From the NCBI RefSeq assembly GCF_900156045.1, contig NZ_FTMX01000014.1:1-63203 (forward strand): a stretch of 63,203 nucleotides of DNA, written 5' to 3'. A model generated the notes under the pieces. The model saw only the letters and a list, made by a program, of their open reading frames with translations. It searched no databases and was not told the origin of the DNA. The position numbers and the translations under genes are program-made. Of the stretch, positions 8,250-17,990 are shown one piece after another; positions within the stretch are counted from its first letter, which is position 1; every line of letters begins with the position of its first letter. The DNA comes from Peribacillus simplex (GTDB lineage: Bacteria > Bacillota > Bacilli > Bacillales > DSM-1321).

Positions 8250-9649
8250 GAAGCCTAAACGAAGAGTGTGGTGTTGTAGGAGTCTGGGGACATCCCGATG
8301 CTGCACAGCTTGCTTACTACGGTTTGCATAGCTTGCAACATCGTGGTCAAGAGGGAGCAGGCATCGTCGTGACGGATGGTGAGCAGATGTCCATCTCTAA
8401 GGGCGAAGGACTTGTCACGGAGATATTCACTGCCGAAAAAATGCAGGCACTTTCCGGTTCCGGAAAAGCGGCAATCGGCCATGTCCGTTATACAACGGCA
8501 GGCGGCGGCGGCTATCAAAATGTTCAGCCTTTCCTGTTCAATTCGCATACAGGAGGGCTGGCCCTTGCCCATAATGGGAATATCGTCAATGCCCATCAGT
8601 TAAAAGCTCAGCTTGAAGGTCAGGGAAGCATTTTTCAAACGACATCTGATACGGAAGTTTTGGCACATCTGATTAAACGCTCCGGCTACTCGGATGTAAG
8701 AGATTCCGTGAAGAACAGTTTAAGCATGCTGAAGGGAGCCTATGCCTTTGTCATCATGACTGAAAACCAAATGATCATGGCAAGAGATCCGCATGGCTTC
8801 CGTCCACTTTCCTTGGGAAAAATAGGCGATGCATATTTCGCTGCATCAGAAACATGTGCACTTGATATTGTAGGTGCAGAATTCATCCGCGATATTGAGC
8901 CGGGTGAACTGGTTGTCATTAATGATGAGGGAATCACATCCGAGTATTTTTCGCTTTCCAGTCAACAGGCAATGTGCACGATGGAGTACGTGTATTTTTC
9001 CCGTCCGGATAGCAACATTGATGGTATCAATGTTCATACGGCACGAAAAAACCTTGGCAAGCAAATGGCACTGGAAACCAAAATTGAAGCCGATGTAGTT
9101 ACAGGTGTACCTGATTCCAGCATTTCGGCAGCGATTGGCTATGCTGAAGCTGCAGGCATTCCTTATGAAATGGGTTTAATAAAAAATCGGTATGTTGGAC
9201 GGACGTTCATTCAGCCATCACAAAGTCTGCGCGAACAAGGCGTGAAGATGAAACTATCACCTGTAAGAGGAGTAGTGGAAGGTAAGCGGGTCATAATGGT
9301 TGATGATTCAATCGTCCGTGGGACAACGAGCAGAAGGATTGTCCGCATGTTAAAAGATGCTGGAGCGAAAGAAGTGCATGTAGTAATCAGCTCACCACCG
9401 ATCAAGAATCCATGTTTTTATGGCATAGACACGTCTAAAAAGGAAGAACTGATTGCGAGCTCTAAATCGGTGGAGGAAATTAGGGAAATCATCGGTGCCG
9501 ATTCCTTAACTTTTTTAAGTGTCGAAGGTATGGTCGAAGCAATTGGACGACCGTTTCCTGGAGAAACGCGCGGTTCATGCCTAGCTTGTTTCACCGGAAA
9601 TTATCCGACTGAAATTTTTGAATACGAACGAGAAAAAACAAAATGTTAA
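8234..9649 (+). CDS. purF: Glutamine PRPP amidotransferase
   Basis: First committed step of purine synthesis: PRPP plus glutamine gives phosphoribosylamine. With the ATG at 8234 the protein begins MLAEIRSLNEEC, an 11-residue propeptide before the N-terminal nucleophile Cys12, as in B. subtilis PurF. The earlier in-frame start at 8216 would spoil that spacing. The PRPP loop VIMVDDSIVRGTTS is present. Cysteines in QAMCTM, PCFYG and CLAC occupy the positions of the B. subtilis 4Fe-4S cluster ligands. Product is 471 residues. Confidence 0.97.
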   Translation: MLAEIRSLNEECGVVGVWGHPDAAQLAYYGLHSLQHRGQEGAGIVVTDGEQMSISKGEGLVTEIFTAEKMQALSGSGKAAIGHVRYTTAGGGGYQNVQPFLFNSHTGGLALAHNGNIVNAHQLKAQLEGQGSIFQTTSDTEVLAHLIKRSGYSDVRDSVKNSLSMLKGAYAFVIMTENQMIMARDPHGFRPLSLGKIGDAYFAASETCALDIVGAEFIRDIEPGELVVINDEGITSEYFSLSSQQAMCTMEYVYFSRPDSNIDGINVHTARKNLGKQMALETKIEADVVTGVPDSSISAAIGYAEAAGIPYEMGLIKNRYVGRTFIQPSQSLREQGVKMKLSPVRGVVEGKRVIMVDDSIVRGTTSRRIVRMLKDAGAKEVHVVISSPPIKNPCFYGIDTSKKEELIASSKSVEEIREIIGADSLTFLSVEGMVEAIGRPFPGETRGSCLACFTGNYPTEIFEYEREKTKC

Positions 9650-9691
9650 TCAAGTCGGCAATGATGATTGATTTTCGGAGGAGGATTTCAA

Positions 9692-10717
9692 ATGGCTAAT
9701 GCATATAAACAGGCTGGTGTGGATATTGAGGCTGGTTATGAAGCGGTAAATCGAATGAAAAAACATGTAAAGCGCACATTTCGTCCAGAAGTTATGAATG
9801 GTCTGGGCGGTTTTGGCGGCATGTTTGATTTATCTTCCTTGAACCTAAAAGAACCTGTGCTCATTTCAGGTACGGATGGAGTGGGTACAAAACTTTTGTT
9901 GGCGTTCATGATGGATAAACACGATACAATTGGAGTGGATTGTGTAGCTATGTGCGTCAATGATGTTGTCGTTCAAGGTGCTGCACCTTTATACTTTTTA
10001 GATTATATTGCCTGCGGTAAAGCAGATCCTGAACGAATTGAAATGATCGTCAAAGGAATTGCAGATGGCTGTGAGCAGGCGGGCTGTGCTTTAATCGGCG
10101 GAGAAACGGCTGAAATGCCTGGCATGTACGAGACGGAAGAATACGATGTTGCAGGTTTTACTGTAGGTGCCGTTGAAAAATCACGTCTAATTACTGGTGA
10201 AGCAATCTCGGCGGGTGATGTCGTCATTGGACTCGCTTCAAGCGGCATCCATAGTAATGGGTATTCCCTTGTTCGTAAAATCCTCCTTGAAGACTCAGGT
10301 TTGGGGCTTCATGACTTCGTACCGGAACTGGATTGCAAGTTGGGAGAGGAATTATTAAAACCAACAAAAATCTATGTGAAGTCCGTTTTATCTACTTTGG
10401 AAAAATTTGAGGTTAATGGTCTTGCGCATATCACTGGTGGGGGATTCATCGAGAATATTCCGCGTATACTTCCTGAAGGATGCGGTGTTGAAATCGAGCT
10501 CGGAAGCTGGGAAATTCCAACTATATTCTCATTCCTTGAAGAAAAAGGGAACCTTGTAAAAGAGGAAATGTTCAATATTTTCAATATGGGAATTGGAATG
10601 ACGGCCGTCGTGAAAAAAGAAGTGGCATCAGATGTGCTAGCCCATCTACGTTCTTGCGGTGAAGAAGCCTCAGTTATTGGAACGGTTGTGGACGGAAATG
10701 GAGTGTCGTTCAAATAA
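9692..10717 (+). CDS. purM: Phosphoribosylaminoimidazole (AIR) synthetase
   Basis: ATP-dependent ring closure of FGAM to AIR. The 341-residue protein starts MANAYKQAGVDIEAGYEAV, behind GGAGGAGG, so ATG 9692 is preferred over 9668. Family segments include SGTDGVGTKL, the CGKADPE stretch and IGGETAEMPGMY. Its stop TAA shares one base with the purN ATG (TAATG), so the two are translationally coupled. Confidence 0.96.
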   Translation: MANAYKQAGVDIEAGYEAVNRMKKHVKRTFRPEVMNGLGGFGGMFDLSSLNLKEPVLISGTDGVGTKLLLAFMMDKHDTIGVDCVAMCVNDVVVQGAAPLYFLDYIACGKADPERIEMIVKGIADGCEQAGCALIGGETAEMPGMYETEEYDVAGFTVGAVEKSRLITGEAISAGDVVIGLASSGIHSNGYSLVRKILLEDSGLGLHDFVPELDCKLGEELLKPTKIYVKSVLSTLEKFEVNGLAHITGGGFIENIPRILPEGCGVEIELGSWEIPTIFSFLEEKGNLVKEEMFNIFNMGIGMTAVVKKEVASDVLAHLRSCGEEASVIGTVVDGNGVSFK

Positions 10718-11292
10718 TGAAACGCCTTGCTGTCTTTGCATCAGGTAACGGTAGTAATTTTCAATCAATTGCTGAAGCAATAAAAAGTGGAAAGTTAGAG
10801 GCGGAAATCTGTCTTGTCGTTTGCGATCGTGAAGACGCATATGTGCTTGAGAGAGCTAAGCTTGAGAATATTGATTCTTTCTCCTTTTCAGCGAAGAATT
10901 ACTCGAACAAGACTGAGTATGAATCGGAAATCCTCGAAAAACTTCGCCAGTATGAGATAGAATTTATCATTCTGGCTGGGTATATGCGTTTGATCGGTCC
11001 GACTTTATTACAAAAGTATTCACAAAGGATTGTGAACATCCACCCTTCACTTCTGCCTAGTTTTCCAGGCAAGGATGCAATTGGCCAGGCTTTTGACGCC
11101 GGAGTGAAGGAAACGGGGGTAACGGTTCATTATGTCGATGATGGAATGGACACAGGACCGGTCATTGCCCAAAAGGCAGTGCCAATTCTTGAGGGGGATA
11201 CGAAAGACATCCTTCAAAAAAGGATTCAGGAAATGGAGCATGACTTGTATCCGTCAGTTTTGCAGGAGCTATGCCACAAGAAACTTACTTAA
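10717..11292 (+). CDS. purN: Phosphoribosylglycinamide formyltransferase
   Basis: Transfers the formyl group of 10-formyl-tetrahydrofolate to GAR. The 191-residue protein has the N-terminal FASGNGSNFQ phosphate loop and the catalytic NIHPSLLPSFPG segment with Asn and His, then the family aspartate in VDDGMDTGPVI. It starts on the last base of the purM stop codon. A GGAGGG ribosome site for purH overlaps its end. Confidence 0.96.
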   Translation: MKRLAVFASGNGSNFQSIAEAIKSGKLEAEICLVVCDREDAYVLERAKLENIDSFSFSAKNYSNKTEYESEILEKLRQYEIEFIILAGYMRLIGPTLLQKYSQRIVNIHPSLLPSFPGKDAIGQAFDAGVKETGVTVHYVDDGMDTGPVIAQKAVPILEGDTKDILQKRIQEMEHDLYPSVLQELCHKKLT

Positions 11293-11310
11293 TGGAGGGA
11301 CCAACATAAC

Positions 11311-12846
11311 ATGAAGAAACGTGCATTAATTAGTGTATCGGATAAAACAGGTATCGTAGAATTTGCTCAAGGTTTAATTGAAGCAGGTTTTGAAATCATT
11401 TCTACAGGCGGTACCAAAAAAACGCTGCAGGATAATGGTATTGATGTAATTGGAATCAGTGACGTCACCGGTTTCCCGGAAATATTGGATGGACGTGTTA
11501 AAACACTTCACCCGAATGTCCATGGAGCAGTGTTGGCAAAACATGATGACAAAGATCACGCAGCACAACTTGCAGAGCATAATATTGAACCCATTCAACT
11601 TGTCTGTGTGAACCTATATCCATTCCAAGCGACTATTTCCAAACCGGAAGTCACTGTGGAAGATGCTATTGAAAACATCGATATCGGTGGACCGACAATG
11701 CTTCGTTCTTCTGCTAAAAACCACGAATATGTGACTGTTATCGTTGATTCCAATGATTATCCTACCGTATTGGCTGAGCTAAAACAAAACGGCGGGGTTT
11801 CAAAAACCACGAATCGCCGCCTGGCTGCTAAAGTTTTCCGCCATACAGCAGCATATGACGCCGTTATTTCAGAGTATATGACAGAGCTTGCCGATGAAGA
11901 AAATCCTGAATCATTGACTGTTACCTATGAATTGAAACAGTCGCTTCGTTATGGGGAAAATCCACATCAAAAAGCCGCATTTTATAAAAAACCGCTTGGT
12001 TCCGTTTTCTCAATTGCAGAAGCGAATCAACTACATGGAAAAGAACTTTCATACAACAACATTAATGATGCTGATGCAGCACTTCAAATCGTTAAAGAAT
12101 TCAATGAGCCGGCTGCAGTTGCAGTCAAACATATGAATCCTTGCGGCGTCGGTGTCGGTGCGACCATTTTGGAAGCATATGAAAAGGCTTATGAGGCAGA
12201 TGCCACTTCCATTTTCGGTGGGATAATCGCTTTGAACCGTGAAGTTGACAAGGCGACTGCTGAAAAGCTTCATGAAATTTTCCTTGAAATCATCATTGCC
12301 CCTGGGTTTACACAAGAGGCAGTGGAAGTATTGACAAGCAAGAAAAACCTTCGTTTATTAACGATCGATTTCGATGCGGTTAAAAAGCCTGAACGTAAAT
12401 TGACATCCATTGAAGGCGGATTACTTATTCAAGATCGGGATGCACATAGCTTAAAGGATGCAGAAATAAAAGTGGCAACGAAACGTGAGCCTACCCCTGA
12501 AGAGTGGAAAGCCATGGAACTTGGCTGGAAAATCGTGAAACATGTCAAGTCGAATGCAATAGTGGTTTGTAACGATCAAATGACATTAGGTGTTGGCGCA
12601 GGTCAAATGAACCGTGTGGGAGCTGCAAAAATTGCTCTGGAACAAGCTGGGGAAAGGGCGACAGGAAGTGCATTGGCATCAGATGCTTTCTTCCCAATGG
12701 ATGATACTGTAGAAGCGGCAGCGAAAGCGGGCGTCACGGCAATCATTCAGCCTGGTGGATCTGTCAAAGATGAAGATTCAATCAAGAAAGCTGATGAATA
12801 TGGGATTACGATGGTGTTTACAGGAATTCGTCACTTTAAACATTAA
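11311..12846 (+). CDS. purH: AICAR transformylase / IMP cyclohydrolase
   Basis: Bifunctional enzyme for the last two steps to IMP. The N-terminal MGS-like cyclohydrolase domain (about residues 1-200; ISVSDKTGIVEFA, STGGTKKTL, KTLHPNVHG) precedes the transformylase domain with AVKHMNPCGVG and GVGAGQMNRVGAAKIA. The 511-residue length is normal. GGAGGG is ~11 bases upstream of the ATG. Confidence 0.97.
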   Translation: MKKRALISVSDKTGIVEFAQGLIEAGFEIISTGGTKKTLQDNGIDVIGISDVTGFPEILDGRVKTLHPNVHGAVLAKHDDKDHAAQLAEHNIEPIQLVCVNLYPFQATISKPEVTVEDAIENIDIGGPTMLRSSAKNHEYVTVIVDSNDYPTVLAELKQNGGVSKTTNRRLAAKVFRHTAAYDAVISEYMTELADEENPESLTVTYELKQSLRYGENPHQKAAFYKKPLGSVFSIAEANQLHGKELSYNNINDADAALQIVKEFNEPAAVAVKHMNPCGVGVGATILEAYEKAYEADATSIFGGIIALNREVDKATAEKLHEIFLEIIIAPGFTQEAVEVLTSKKNLRLLTIDFDAVKKPERKLTSIEGGLLIQDRDAHSLKDAEIKVATKREPTPEEWKAMELGWKIVKHVKSNAIVVCNDQMTLGVGAGQMNRVGAAKIALEQAGERATGSALASDAFFPMDDTVEAAAKAGVTAIIQPGGSVKDEDSIKKADEYGITMVFTGIRHFKH

Positions 12847-12865
12847 TCAAAAATGAGGTGCGATA

Positions 12866-14140
12866 ATGAATGTACTAGTAATTGGCCGGGGCGGCAGGGA
12901 GCATGCCATAGCCCGCAAACTATTTGAAAGTAAACGGGTTGGGACTGTTTTTGCAGCACCGGGAAATCCAGGGATGACCGATGTAGCGACTCTTGTTCCA
13001 ATTGATGAAAACAATCACGGTGATTTAGTTGCCTTTGCCAAGCAGAATGCAGTTTCATTAACTGTGATCGGGCCCGAAACCCCATTGTTGAATGGACTTG
13101 CCGATGATTTCACGGAGGCGGGATTACAGGTATTTGGCCCTAATGGCCGTGCTGCAGTCATCGAGGGAAGTAAATCCTTTGCTAAAGATTTAATGAAGAA
13201 CTACAGCATTCCGACAGCAGAATATGAAACATTTTCTGATTATGATTCAGCAAAAGCATATATCGAAAAAATGGGTGCTCCCATCGTCATAAAAGCGGAT
13301 GGTTTGGCTGCAGGAAAAGGTGTCGTAGTCGCTATGACGATGGAAGAGGCGTTAGACGCCATCCATGATATGCTAGTCGGAGCAAAGTTCGGTGAAGCAT
13401 CTGCCAAAGTCGTTATTGAGGAATTCCTTGATGGAGAAGAATTTTCATTGATGGCATTCGTTAATGGGGAAAAAGTGTATCCGATGGTCATTGCTCAAGA
13501 TCATAAGCGGGTTTTTGATGGAGATCAGGGTCCGAACACAGGTGGAATGGGTGCATACTCACCGGTGCCGCAAATTTCCGATGAAATGATTCAGACTGCA
13601 GTCGAAACAATTCTTAAGCCCACGGTAAATGCGATGATTTCGGAGAATCGGAGTTTTACAGGAATATTATATGCCGGGTTGATCGCAACTGAAAAAGGCA
13701 CAAAAGTCATTGAGTTCAATGCTCGTTTTGGAGATCCGGAAACGCAAGTTGTTTTACCACGCCTAAAAACAGATTTCGGGGATACGCTTGAAGCGGTTCT
13801 TTCTGGAGCGGATTTAGAACTTGAGTGGCATGAAGAAGCTGTTCTTGGAGTGGTCGTAGCAGCTGATGGATATCCAGGGGAATATAAAAAGGGTTCTATC
13901 ATTAATGGCTTGGAAAAGATCGATCCGAATGCCCATGTATATCATGCTGGAACGGCCCTCAATAGTGAGGGGAATTTCATCGCGAATGGCGGACGTGTAC
14001 TTCTGGTTGCTGCAAAAGGGAAAGATTTGGCCTCAGCCCAAGCTGAAGTATATAAAGAGTTGGGGAATATTGAGAAGGAAGGCTTATTCTGGCGAACGGA
14101 TATTGGCTACCGTGCAATAAAATTCAATTTTTCATCATAA
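12866..14140 (+). CDS. purD: Phosphoribosylamine-glycine ligase
   Basis: ATP-grasp ligase that joins glycine to phosphoribosylamine (GAR synthesis). The 424-residue protein shows NVLVIGRGGREHAIA at the N-terminus, the KADGLAAGKGV ATP loop, QDHKRVFDGDQGPNTGGMGAY, and EFNARFGDPETQ for metal binding. It is the last gene of the purine operon, with AGGTG ahead of the ATG and a strong terminator after the stop. Confidence 0.97.
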   Translation: MNVLVIGRGGREHAIARKLFESKRVGTVFAAPGNPGMTDVATLVPIDENNHGDLVAFAKQNAVSLTVIGPETPLLNGLADDFTEAGLQVFGPNGRAAVIEGSKSFAKDLMKNYSIPTAEYETFSDYDSAKAYIEKMGAPIVIKADGLAAGKGVVVAMTMEEALDAIHDMLVGAKFGEASAKVVIEEFLDGEEFSLMAFVNGEKVYPMVIAQDHKRVFDGDQGPNTGGMGAYSPVPQISDEMIQTAVETILKPTVNAMISENRSFTGILYAGLIATEKGTKVIEFNARFGDPETQVVLPRLKTDFGDTLEAVLSGADLELEWHEEAVLGVVVAADGYPGEYKKGSIINGLEKIDPNAHVYHAGTALNSEGNFIANGGRVLLVAAKGKDLASAQAEVYKELGNIEKEGLFWRTDIGYRAIKFNFSS

Positions 14141-14144
14141 TATA

Positions 14145-14180
14145 AAGAAGCTGACTCTAAGCGGAGTCAGCTTCTTCTTT
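14145..14180 (+). terminator. purE-purD operon terminator
   Basis: AAGAAGCTGACTC pairs with GAGTCAGCTTCTT (13 bp) around a six-base loop, followed by a short T-rich tract. The A-run on the other side may also let it stop the convergent DUF2892 gene. Confidence 0.9.
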
Positions 14181-14189
14181 AGAAAAAAC

Positions 14190-14456
14190 TTAATAGTGAT
14201 CAGATTGATTAGATTCATGTCCCTGTTTTGGTTCATTTGTCATTAAGTTTTGTCCGTTTTCCATTGCATCGACGACAGGACAATATCGGAGTATGCCTTC
14301 GCCTATTTTCATGGCAGAAAGCATGACCACGAATATATAAGATTGGTTTTTCCATGGTTTTTTCACCATTTTAGTCATAGCCCATGTTAGCAATGTAAAA
14401 CCACAGGTAATTCGCATTAATGCATTTATTATACTGATATTTTGTTTAAACTTCAC
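14190..14456 (-). CDS. DUF2892 (YgaP-type) small membrane protein
   Basis: An 88-residue protein with an N-terminal NALMRITCGFTLLTWA segment and a second hydrophobic stretch (IFVVMLSAMKIGEGILRYCPV). This matches the two-helix DUF2892/YgaP transmembrane domain, which ends in a conserved R-x-CP. The C-terminal ~25 residues are hydrophilic and rich in N and Q. It is convergent with the purine operon and divergent from yerA. Function is not established. Confidence 0.8.
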   Translation of the reverse strand: MKFKQNISIINALMRITCGFTLLTWAMTKMVKKPWKNQSYIFVVMLSAMKIGEGILRYCPVVDAMENGQNLMTNEPKQGHESNQSDHY

Positions 14457-14602
14457 TTAAAGTCCATCCCTTCACAAAAATTTAACAATATTCTGGATAA
14501 CATTACTGTTCTAATGAGGCAAGTATGTTACTATGAAATAAAATTGGATTGAAAATGGTTTTTTTCATACATCTGTTTCTATAAAATTATGGGGGAATGT
14601 TT

Positions 14603-16348
14603 ATGCTTGAACAGCGCTATAGATGGAAAAATAAACATCTAAGAGAACATATAGATGTGCTGGATGGCAATAGGGCACCACACATTCTGCTAAAAAATAC
14701 GACTTATTTAAATCAGGCTTTACGAAAATGGGTAAAAGCGAACATATGGATATATGATGACCGCATCGTATATGTTGGCGATAAGCTTCCTGATAATATA
14801 GACCGCTGTGAAATGGTCGACTGTACAAACCAATACTTAGTCCCGGGTTATATTGAGCCGCATTCACACCCTTCTCAATTATATAATCCCCTTTCTTTTT
14901 CACGTTATGCATCTCATTTCGGCACAACGACATTGATCAATGATAACCTGCCGTTTTTATTGCAGTTAGATAAAAAGAAAGCGTTTTCTCTTTTGAAAGA
15001 ATTACGTAACATTCCTGTAACAATGTATTGGTGGAGCCGTTTTGACGGACAAACGGAACTGATCGATGAAGACATGGTCTTTTCCCATGGGGCCGTTAAA
15101 TCATGGCTGGAGCATGATGCCGTATTACAGGGCGGGGAGCTGACTGGGTGGCCGAAGCTTCTCGATGGGGATGACATGATGTTGCACTGGATTCAGGAAG
15201 CCAAGCGAATGAGGAAGAAAATAGAAGGACACTTTCCAGGTGCCTCAGAGAAGACTTTAGCAAAAATGACCTTATTCGGCGCCGATTGTGATCATGAGGC
15301 AATGACAGGTGATGAAGTCATGTCGCGCTTGCTGCAGGGCTATTATGTATCGTTAAGACATTCTTCGATCCGGCCGGATTTACCTAAGATGATACAGGAA
15401 ATCCATGAGCTGGGCATCGATCATTATGACAAATTCTTTTATACGACAGATGGATCGCCGCCATCCTTTTATGAAGGTGGTTTCATAGACTGCTTGATCA
15501 AAATAGCGATAGAAAATGGCGTTCCGGTCATAGATGCATACAATATGGCAACTATAAACATTGCACGATATTATAACATTGAATACCTTCATGGCAATAT
15601 TGCCACGGGAAGGGTAGCGAATATCAACTTCCTGACCGATGTAAAGGAACCCGCACCGGTTTCGGTAATGGCAAAAGGGAAATGGGTTAAAAGGGATGGT
15701 GAGATCATTCCGGATAAACAGGAAATCGAATGGAGTGATTTCGATTTTAAACCACTTGATCTTGATTGGGATCTTAGTTTAAAGGAAGATTTTGAATTTT
15801 CCATGCCGTTTGGGATTGAATTGGTCAATAATGTAATTACGAAACCGTACTCCCTTGCCAATGATGTTGGCTATGAAGAACTGAACTTTGAGGATGATGA
15901 ATGCTTTTTCATGCTTATTGATCGGGAAGGGAAATGGCGCATCAATACGATATTAAAAGGGTTTGCGGACAAATTGTGTGGCTTTGCTGGCTCCTATACA
16001 GATACAGGTGATATCATACTGATCGGTAAAAGGAAAAAGGATATGCATTTGGCATTTAACCGGCTGAAGGAAATCGGCGGTGGAATCATTTTAACGGAAC
16101 AAGGCAAGGTGATCCATGAACTTCCTTTGAAATTAAAGGGAGTCATGTCCACCAAGGAGGTTCCTGAACTGATAGAAGAAGAAAATGAATTGAAACATTT
16201 GCTGCGGGAGAGAGGTTATCGCTTCGCCGATCCTGTGTACACCCTTTCATTCTTTTCGACAACCCATCTGCCATATATAAGGCTAACCCAGCGAGGAGTA
16301 TATGATGTAATGAATAAAACTATACTCTTTCCCACTATAATGCGTTAA
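14603..16348 (+). CDS. yerA: Adenine deaminase-like protein YerA
   Basis: Amidohydrolase-superfamily protein similar to adenine deaminase and colinear with B. subtilis YerA, which also follows purD. The metal-binding EPHSHP, the EGHFPGAS stretch and the FGADCDHEAMTGDE segment are present. The C-terminal region has FKGFADK-like and GDIILIGKRKKDMH family segments. Length is 581 residues from ATG 14603, which sits 7 bases after GGGGG; an in-frame ATG at 14597 overlaps that ribosome site. Adenine-to-hypoxanthine activity is inferred from family, and placement beside de novo purine genes suits a salvage role. Confidence 0.88.
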   Translation: MLEQRYRWKNKHLREHIDVLDGNRAPHILLKNTTYLNQALRKWVKANIWIYDDRIVYVGDKLPDNIDRCEMVDCTNQYLVPGYIEPHSHPSQLYNPLSFSRYASHFGTTTLINDNLPFLLQLDKKKAFSLLKELRNIPVTMYWWSRFDGQTELIDEDMVFSHGAVKSWLEHDAVLQGGELTGWPKLLDGDDMMLHWIQEAKRMRKKIEGHFPGASEKTLAKMTLFGADCDHEAMTGDEVMSRLLQGYYVSLRHSSIRPDLPKMIQEIHELGIDHYDKFFYTTDGSPPSFYEGGFIDCLIKIAIENGVPVIDAYNMATINIARYYNIEYLHGNIATGRVANINFLTDVKEPAPVSVMAKGKWVKRDGEIIPDKQEIEWSDFDFKPLDLDWDLSLKEDFEFSMPFGIELVNNVITKPYSLANDVGYEELNFEDDECFFMLIDREGKWRINTILKGFADKLCGFAGSYTDTGDIILIGKRKKDMHLAFNRLKEIGGGIILTEQGKVIHELPLKLKGVMSTKEVPELIEEENELKHLLRERGYRFADPVYTLSFFSTTHLPYIRLTQRGVYDVMNKTILFPTIMR

Positions 16349-16391
16349 AATATAAGAGAAGAAATGGCTAATAAATCAGAGGAGTGGAAAG

Positions 16392-17429
16392 ATGAATTTT
16401 AAGAGAGTTCTTTTCATGGTTATTGCTATTTTGCTGCTGGCAGGCTGTTCTACGAAAGAAGATCCTGCATTGGATGACAGTAAGCCGAAAGACCAAGCTG
16501 TCATCAAAAATACAGATGTGAAAAATGAACCTTCCAATGAGTTTCCACTTACAGGTATAGCCACCGATGCAGGCAGTGAGCAAAGGGCTGTAGCAGTGAT
16601 GATTAATAATCATCCAGAAGCACGCCCACAATCGGGCCTCTCGGAAGCCGATATGGTCTACGAAATGCTTGCAGAAGGTGACATAACCAGATTTTTAGCT
16701 ATCTTCCAAAGTGAAATGCCAAGCCAAATCGGTCCGATTCGGAGTGCAAGGGACTATTATATCGAATTGGCTAAAGGCCTTGATTGCATCTATGTCTGTC
16801 ATGGGAATAGCCCCGAGGCAAAAACCATGCTGGACAAAGGGTATATTGATAACTTGAACGGATTATATTATGATGGTACTTTGTTTCAACGTTCGGCAGA
16901 TCGAAAAGCACCGCATAATTCCTACACCACCTTTGAGGATATCCAAAAAGGTGCGAAGGAAAAGGGATATGAGTTGAATGGTGCACCGGAGCCTTATGCC
17001 TTCCTTACAAAGGAAGAGGCGGCTGGCCTTCAAGGGGAACCGGCATTGAAAACCGAGGTTACCTACGGATCAGACGAGTACGATGTTCAGTATGAATACG
17101 AAGCCACGGAAGAGAAATATAAACGTTATTCGAATGGAGAGCAAACAGTCGAACATAAGTCGAGTAAACCTATTTTACTGGATAATATATTGATCATTGA
17201 GGCTGCTCATCAAGTGATCGACGATAAAGGGCGTCGTAAAATCGACTTGAAAAGTGGCGGAAAAGGTTATTTACTTCAAAAAGGAAAAGCGAATGAAGTA
17301 GAATGGGTTAATAAGGATGGTCAAATTATACCAGTGAAAAACGATAAAGAAGTAGGGTTGATTCCAGGGAAAACCTGGGTCAATATTATTCCGGATGAAC
17401 CTGGTTTAGTAGGAGACGTCTCATTTTGA
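16392..17429 (+). CDS. yerB: DUF3048 lipoprotein YerB
   Basis: A 345-residue secreted lipoprotein: basic N-terminus, hydrophobic helix and lipobox LLAGC with Cys at about residue 20. The rest matches the two-part DUF3048 family (RPQSGLSEADMVYEMLAEG, IGPIRSARDYY, APHNSYT). B. subtilis yerB has the same position after yerA and before yerC. Biochemical function is unknown. A GGAGTGG site precedes the ATG. The end overlaps the region of upstream in-frame codons of yerC. Confidence 0.9.
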   Translation: MNFKRVLFMVIAILLLAGCSTKEDPALDDSKPKDQAVIKNTDVKNEPSNEFPLTGIATDAGSEQRAVAVMINNHPEARPQSGLSEADMVYEMLAEGDITRFLAIFQSEMPSQIGPIRSARDYYIELAKGLDCIYVCHGNSPEAKTMLDKGYIDNLNGLYYDGTLFQRSADRKAPHNSYTTFEDIQKGAKEKGYELNGAPEPYAFLTKEEAAGLQGEPALKTEVTYGSDEYDVQYEYEATEEKYKRYSNGEQTVEHKSSKPILLDNILIIEAAHQVIDDKGRRKIDLKSGGKGYLLQKGKANEVEWVNKDGQIIPVKNDKEVGLIPGKTWVNIIPDEPGLVGDVSF

Positions 17430-17455
17430 TACCCATGAAATTGAGGGGGAGTAAC

Positions 17456-17770
17456 ATGCAAATTGATAAGTTGAGAGGAAAAGAAACGGATCAGCTGTTT
17501 AAGTCTATCCTTTCCTTGCGTGATTTGGACGAATGCTATCGATTTTTCGACGATTTATGCACAGTTAATGAAATTTCATCACTGGCACAGCGTCTTGAAG
17601 TAGCCCGCATGCTTGAAGAAGGGAAGACCTATCATAAAATCGAAACGGAAACGGGTGCAAGCACGGCTACGATTTCCAGGGTCAAACGCTGCTTGAATTA
17701 CGGAAATGACGCTTATTCCATGGCTCTTAACCGTATTAAGGATAACGTCGAGGAAACAACTGAATCTTAA
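17456..17770 (+). CDS. yerC: TrpR-like DNA-binding protein YerC/YecD
   Basis: A 104-residue helix-turn-helix protein of the TrpR superfamily YerC/YecD group. The C-terminal region contains EEGKTYHKIETETGASTAT followed by ISRVKRCLNYG, the recognition-helix part. ATG 17456 is chosen because GAGGGGGAG lies just upstream and the product then has the 104 residues of B. subtilis YerC. Target genes are unknown. It is the last gene before a strong terminator. Confidence 0.92.
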   Translation: MQIDKLRGKETDQLFKSILSLRDLDECYRFFDDLCTVNEISSLAQRLEVARMLEEGKTYHKIETETGASTATISRVKRCLNYGNDAYSMALNRIKDNVEETTES

Positions 17771-17786
17771 TTCTTTCGATTATAAT

Positions 17787-17819
17787 AAAAAGCCGGGGAA
17801 TTCATTTCCCGGCTTTTTA
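17787..17819 (+). terminator. yerABC terminator
   Basis: AAAAGCCGGG and CCCGGCTTTT form a stem around a short loop, with a T-run at the end. The symmetry of A and T runs would allow use from both sides. Confidence 0.88.
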
Positions 17820-17990
17820 CTTTGAGTCCAGCACTCTCTTTGCCGGCTGTCTTTCAGCCGTATCCATGTTATATTGGATTCTAGATTCAGAGGTTCTATT
17901 TGGTAATAACATTTTATCGATACTTCTCTTTTTTAATGAAAAATCTTAATGCTATAATGGTGTAATGGGAAGTGTGAATGGAGGATTATA